Source of the DNA: VXNE01 sp965261535
GTDB taxonomy: Bacteria; Pseudomonadota; Gammaproteobacteria; Pseudomonadales; Azotimanducaceae
NCBI GenBank assembly: GCA_965261535.1
Contig: OZ253469.1
Span: forward strand, 1,550,001 to 1,614,000
DNA length: 64,000 nucleotides
Direction: 5' to 3'
Part shown: in pieces, positions 60,909 to 64,000 of the stretch
Layout: each line of letters opens with the position of its first letter
How positions within the stretch are numbered: the first letter of the stretch is position 1
The notes under the pieces: generated by a model
The model's input: only the letters and a program-made list of their open reading frames with translations
Told to the model about the DNA's origin: nothing
Databases searched by the model: none
Translations under genes and position numbers: made by a program

Positions 60909-61253
60909 TGTTGCGCCTCCTATGTTTTGGTGAGCCTGTGAACGCCGATTAACCGCGAAGAGTCCCCGCAAACCAACGGGTCAGCCCATGCTCTCAACGA
61001 GGGCGGCAATTTTGCCGTCCGCAGCTAATCTTCGCCAAGATGGCGTCGCCTTATTGGCGTCCTCCGAACAAGGAGGAGTTAACGAAGCCGAACGTACGAG
61101 GAACTGGCCTAACCGTCCGGGAGTCCCGGAAGCCCCCGAGCGGTTGTGGAAAAAAGCGCACGACCAAGCTATTGACCACCTCTCATCGGCATGCGTCGAC
61201 TTGCTTACGGGCGAAATGGGTACGAACCGGGGCTGGCCAGCCGTGGTGCCGGC
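60909..61253. other. Intergenic region upstream of the amidohydrolase
   Basis: No credible gene. Only shadow frames are present. It should contain the amidohydrolase promoter (minus strand) and the 3' end of the AlkB-fusion transcript. Confidence 0.45.
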
Positions 61254-63431
61254 TCATGCGTCCACAGGTTGCTGGATTGTGGCGACCACCTTGCGGAAGG
61301 TGAGTGAAATTCGACGGTCGCGCGGTATTCTGCTTGGTTTCTTGTTGCCCGGCTTGACCGCACCAGGGTCGCTCTTGCGCTTCAGGATCGCATGCGTCCA
61401 TCCGTACCGGGCCTCGCCGGTCAGTATAGTCGCGCTGCGGCGTTCGAGTTTGCGTGTAACCTTGTCCCCGCCACGCCGCTTTTTGAACACCATCTCCCAC
61501 GTTTCCCACATGCTGATCATCGCCACGCCATCCGCGAAGCTCGATTCACTGTCGATGTGGGGTGCGATTCCTTGATTCTCCCTGTACTCGTTGACGATGA
61601 CCTGGTCTGGGAGTATTCCAAGGTAACCTTCATCGACCAGGCGCTGGGCAACTCTGTTGGCCCAATCGGGCAGTGGGCCGATATGCATGGACGGGTCGAC
61701 TTGCCTGGATTTGTAATCGTAGCGCCAACCGTAGTGTTGAACGCGCCGTTCCAGTTCGTTGCTCCAGTCGTTCGTATCGATCTTCGCAATGATCTCCCTT
61801 TCCTCGGCCTCGGTGAGAAAGTTTCGAACTAGCTTCAGCCCTGGAATACCTTGTGTCTCCTCGTCCGATTTGACGTGACTTTCCGATATTGGGGGCGCAG
61901 GCAGTCGACCCGGTTCCACAGCAACCAGGCGCCGGAAGGCGTCGCCATCGATCAGCTCTTCAACCGTGTCACCCGCCAATAATCCGATCCGAACGTCTCC
62001 ACGGACGGTCATAACCCGCTTGTCGATCTCAACCATGCCGGGACCGGTGATCGGCCTCGCACCTTCTTTGAGCGACATGACCCTCGATAGGCAGGGCCAG
62101 CCCCTTTCTTTGGCTAGGGCAAGGGCTTCCCGTTGTACTGCGTCAATTCCCAAGTCCGTCGCATACCAGTCGCCACGTTCCTGCTGATGCTTGCGGGCGA
62201 ATTCCCGCCCGCCCCAAGATAGGACGAAGTTTCCGGTCTCCTTTCGCCACTCGGGAGGATCGTCGGACACATACGGCCAGCTCACAGGGGTTCCACCCGA
62301 ACACATTCGCAGGGCCTGTACCGCAACCACTTCGCGTTGAACTTGCTTGCCGCGAAAGTGGGTGTCCAGCCTCCTGTAGCCGCGATATAGACCGCACAGG
62401 GCGGCTGCAGACCATGCCACGGCGGGAGGCAGATTGACACGATCATCGACAAACCATGTCTTGAACGCGGCCGGCTCAGGACGCGACAGAACCAATTGAA
62501 TAGCCAACCCGACGGGACGATCCCGCCAGTCGGCGTATTGAATCGCGGCTTCCGCGCGCAGGACTCGCTGCGTGGCTAGACGCCATGCCTCGACGATACC
62601 CGCATCGTACGCAGTACAGCCCTGCAGGGCCATTGCGGCAATCCTGTCCGCCGCTCCTCCTGGCCGTGGACAGTCGTTCGATCCGAGCACGCGCAAGGCA
62701 GCCAACCAGAGTCCTTCCTGTGCATCGTTCGGTCTAGCATTGTTTGATGGTGCCCATGGAGGGAACCGCCACCAGCTCGCATCAACTACGTCGGCATGCT
62801 CCCGCAGCCCTTTGGATTGGGGGGACAAGCTCGCAGTGAGAACACGCATCCAGGGGTCGATCCGCGGAACGGCCCACAAGGCCATGCTCATGGCACCACG
62901 TATCGAGTCTTCCTCCGCAGGAATAACGAGCTCGGCGTCCACCTCGGGAGGCGGAACAGGCAGCTCGGTCGCTTCCATATTGTCGCTGTCGACCCTCACG
63001 TCCGGCACTTCGATGTTCGAAATGCGTTTGCCGATGCTCAACAAACGGACCCGCTGCTCGTCCGACGAGACGGTGAGATTACAGACCGAGATCAGAGGTA
63101 GTACGCCCGGCCAAAACACGGCGGCATCCGTCGCAGCGACCTGTGAAAGAGTCATGTACCGCCATTTATTGTTGCGAAAGGCGACGACTTTCAAGTTAGG
63201 CAGCTGCGCAACGTCGATTTGGATTCGAACCGGTATGCGGTTGCCGTCAGCCTTCTGGTGTTCACGCCTGTAGGCATTGACGCCGACAAGCGACCCAGTT
63301 CGCGATGGCAAGGGCCGGAGCCAGCCGTCTTGCAAACCTTCGAACAGCCGTCTGTTATCCGAAGCGAGTCCGAGCCAAAGGCTGGCTTGCGGCTCGGGCA
63401 AGTCGAGCGAGGTTTGCTCTTTATCAAGCAT
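61254..63431 (-). CDS. Large protein with C-terminal AlkB-like 2-oxoglutarate dioxygenase domain
   Basis: 725 residues from ATG 63431, which overlaps the helicase stop (TGATG). The last 200 residues are AlkB-like: 'GLKLVRNFLTEAEEREII', 'HYGWRYDYKSRQVDPSMHIG', 'VIVNEYRENQGIAPHIDSES' (HxD), 'YGWTHAILKRKSDP' (distal H) and 'RISLTFRKVV' (2-oxoglutarate arginine). Such domains remove alkyl groups from nucleic acids. The N-terminal 520 residues are unrecognised and do not look like a common repair domain. Coupling to a UvrD-type helicase suggests a joint DNA repair or defence role. Confidence 0.82.
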   Translation of the reverse strand: MLDKEQTSLDLPEPQASLWLGLASDNRRLFEGLQDGWLRPLPSRTGSLVGVNAYRREHQKADGNRIPVRIQIDVAQLPNLKVVAFRNNKWRYMTLSQVAATDAAVFWPGVLPLISVCNLTVSSDEQRVRLLSIGKRISNIEVPDVRVDSDNMEATELPVPPPEVDAELVIPAEEDSIRGAMSMALWAVPRIDPWMRVLTASLSPQSKGLREHADVVDASWWRFPPWAPSNNARPNDAQEGLWLAALRVLGSNDCPRPGGAADRIAAMALQGCTAYDAGIVEAWRLATQRVLRAEAAIQYADWRDRPVGLAIQLVLSRPEPAAFKTWFVDDRVNLPPAVAWSAAALCGLYRGYRRLDTHFRGKQVQREVVAVQALRMCSGGTPVSWPYVSDDPPEWRKETGNFVLSWGGREFARKHQQERGDWYATDLGIDAVQREALALAKERGWPCLSRVMSLKEGARPITGPGMVEIDKRVMTVRGDVRIGLLAGDTVEELIDGDAFRRLVAVEPGRLPAPPISESHVKSDEETQGIPGLKLVRNFLTEAEEREIIAKIDTNDWSNELERRVQHYGWRYDYKSRQVDPSMHIGPLPDWANRVAQRLVDEGYLGILPDQVIVNEYRENQGIAPHIDSESSFADGVAMISMWETWEMVFKKRRGGDKVTRKLERRSATILTGEARYGWTHAILKRKSDPGAVKPGNKKPSRIPRDRRISLTFRKVVATIQQPVDA

Positions 63432-64000
63432 CACCGCTCCAAGACATCCGCCCATGGCAGCGCAGCCTCCGCATCTGTCGAGAGGGGTTCGGGGCCATAG
63501 ACCAGATACAGGTTGTCGCGGGCGCGCGAGCACATCATATACATGGCGCTGACCTCTGCATCGCTGGTACAGGGAATGAACCGGCCAAGCTCCAGGATGA
63601 AAACCGTGTCGAACTCCTGGCCCTTGACTGACTCCTTGTTCAGAACCGTGATCCCCGGCATGCGGACATCGATCGAGCCTTCGTTCCTGAGCTCGTTCGC
63701 ATACCTCGCAACCCGCATTCCCGGAAGTTTGTCTCTCAGCGATTCATACGCAGATTTGCCGGTGGAGTTCTGCTCGACGATTACGCCAATGCTTCCGCCC
63801 CGATTCCGGAATTCGTTGGCGATCCGGCTGGTCGTCGAGGTAATGCTGCCTGATCGAACGAGGCGAGGAACGTCGCCTGCGTGTGATCGGCGAACCGTGG
63901 CAGCAGGTAGGCGACCCGAATGGAAATGCTCGGCTAACCGCGCGATCTCCGGCGTGTTTCTGTGATTTTCCCTTAAGATCAAAGGGTCGGGTAGACAAGC
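63431..64000 (-). CDS. UvrD/Rep-type helicase, C-terminal part (5' end outside window)
   Basis: About 190 residues visible: 'LRENHRNTPEIARLAEHF' (motif IV), 'ITVLNKESVKGQEFDTVFI' (motif V) and 'SAMYMMCSRARDNLYLVYGP' (motif VI). This is the SF1 helicase C-terminal half, ending 'ADVLER' and overlapping the next start. The ATPase motifs lie outside the window. Confidence 0.85.
   Translation of the reverse strand, partial: ACLPDPLILRENHRNTPEIARLAEHFHSGRLPAATVRRSHAGDVPRLVRSGSITSTTSRIANEFRNRGGSIGVIVEQNSTGKSAYESLRDKLPGMRVARYANELRNEGSIDVRMPGITVLNKESVKGQEFDTVFILELGRFIPCTSDAEVSAMYMMCSRARDNLYLVYGPEPLSTDAEAALPWADVLER

Noticed and set aside
60988..61575. Plus-strand open frame between the amidohydrolase and AlkB-type genes
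   Set aside because: Half of it is antisense to the AlkB domain, and the rest has random composition.
1..64000. CRISPR arrays
   Set aside because: No regularly spaced direct repeats of 20-50 bases were seen; the only tandem repeat is a 17-bp pair at 32,544-32,577.

Overview
The window is high-GC bacterial DNA. It most likely comes from an uncultured gammaproteobacterium: the run glyA-nrdR-ribD-ribH-nusB-thiL-pgpA, with ispA-xseB nearby, is a gene order common in Gammaproteobacteria. The assignment to an organism is inference. No rRNA, tRNA or CRISPR array was seen.

Region 1 (1-8,303, minus strand) is a guanidine-use operon. A guanidine-I (ykkC) riboswitch leads an ABC importer (binding protein, permease, ATPase), the two small subunits of carboxyguanidine deiminase, a biotin-dependent guanidine carboxylase of the 'urea carboxylase' family, and the start of allophanate hydrolase. 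The predicted flow is guanidine to carboxyguanidine to allophanate to ammonia and CO2. Region 2 (8.5-12.7 kb) holds a Uma2-type protein, a DUF433/DUF5615 pair coupled to a glyoxalase II-like hydrolase, and an AlbA_2-type ATP-binding protein. Region 3 (12.9-25.1 kb) is housekeeping: serine/glycine, riboflavin, thiamine and phospholipid genes, a polyprenyl synthase, xseB, a fatty-acid oxidation fusion and a histidine phosphatase. It is interrupted by a DUF262-DUF1524-AlbA_2 fusion that looks like a GmrSD-type defence nuclease.

Region 4 (25.1-59.2 kb) is accessory DNA between two 49-bp direct repeats that differ at two bases. The repeat is the 5' end of a short-chain dehydrogenase gene. The left part is full of broken genes (MerR, HicA, a monooxygenase) and two complete insertion sequences, one IS66-like and one ISAs1-like. 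Both carry a DruA-like (DUF4338) domain although their transposases are unrelated. Next come a broken Mrr nuclease and an integrase remnant.

The core of region 4 (37.6-56.3 kb) is a variant DNA phosphorothioation (Dnd-like) system: a frameshifted GIY-YIG gene with a DndB-like gene, then a tight ten-gene operon. The operon encodes a DndC-like PAPS-reductase protein, a DndA-like cysteine desulfurase, a GHKL ATPase, two unknown proteins, a phosphorothioation-associated methyltransferase, a protein joining an RNA-polymerase-alpha-CTD-like domain to a sigma region 4, a PLD/SF2 helicase, a small protein, a DndD-like SMC ATPase and an unknown 162-residue protein. On the opposite strand just beyond it lies a phosphorothioate-dependent HNH restriction gene broken by a one-base frameshift. 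In this island the modification genes are intact, while several nuclease genes around them are disrupted.

Region 5 (59.2-64 kb) holds an SDR fragment, a small membrane protein, an amidohydrolase, and a large protein with a C-terminal AlkB dioxygenase domain that is translationally coupled to the end of a UvrD-like helicase running off the window.
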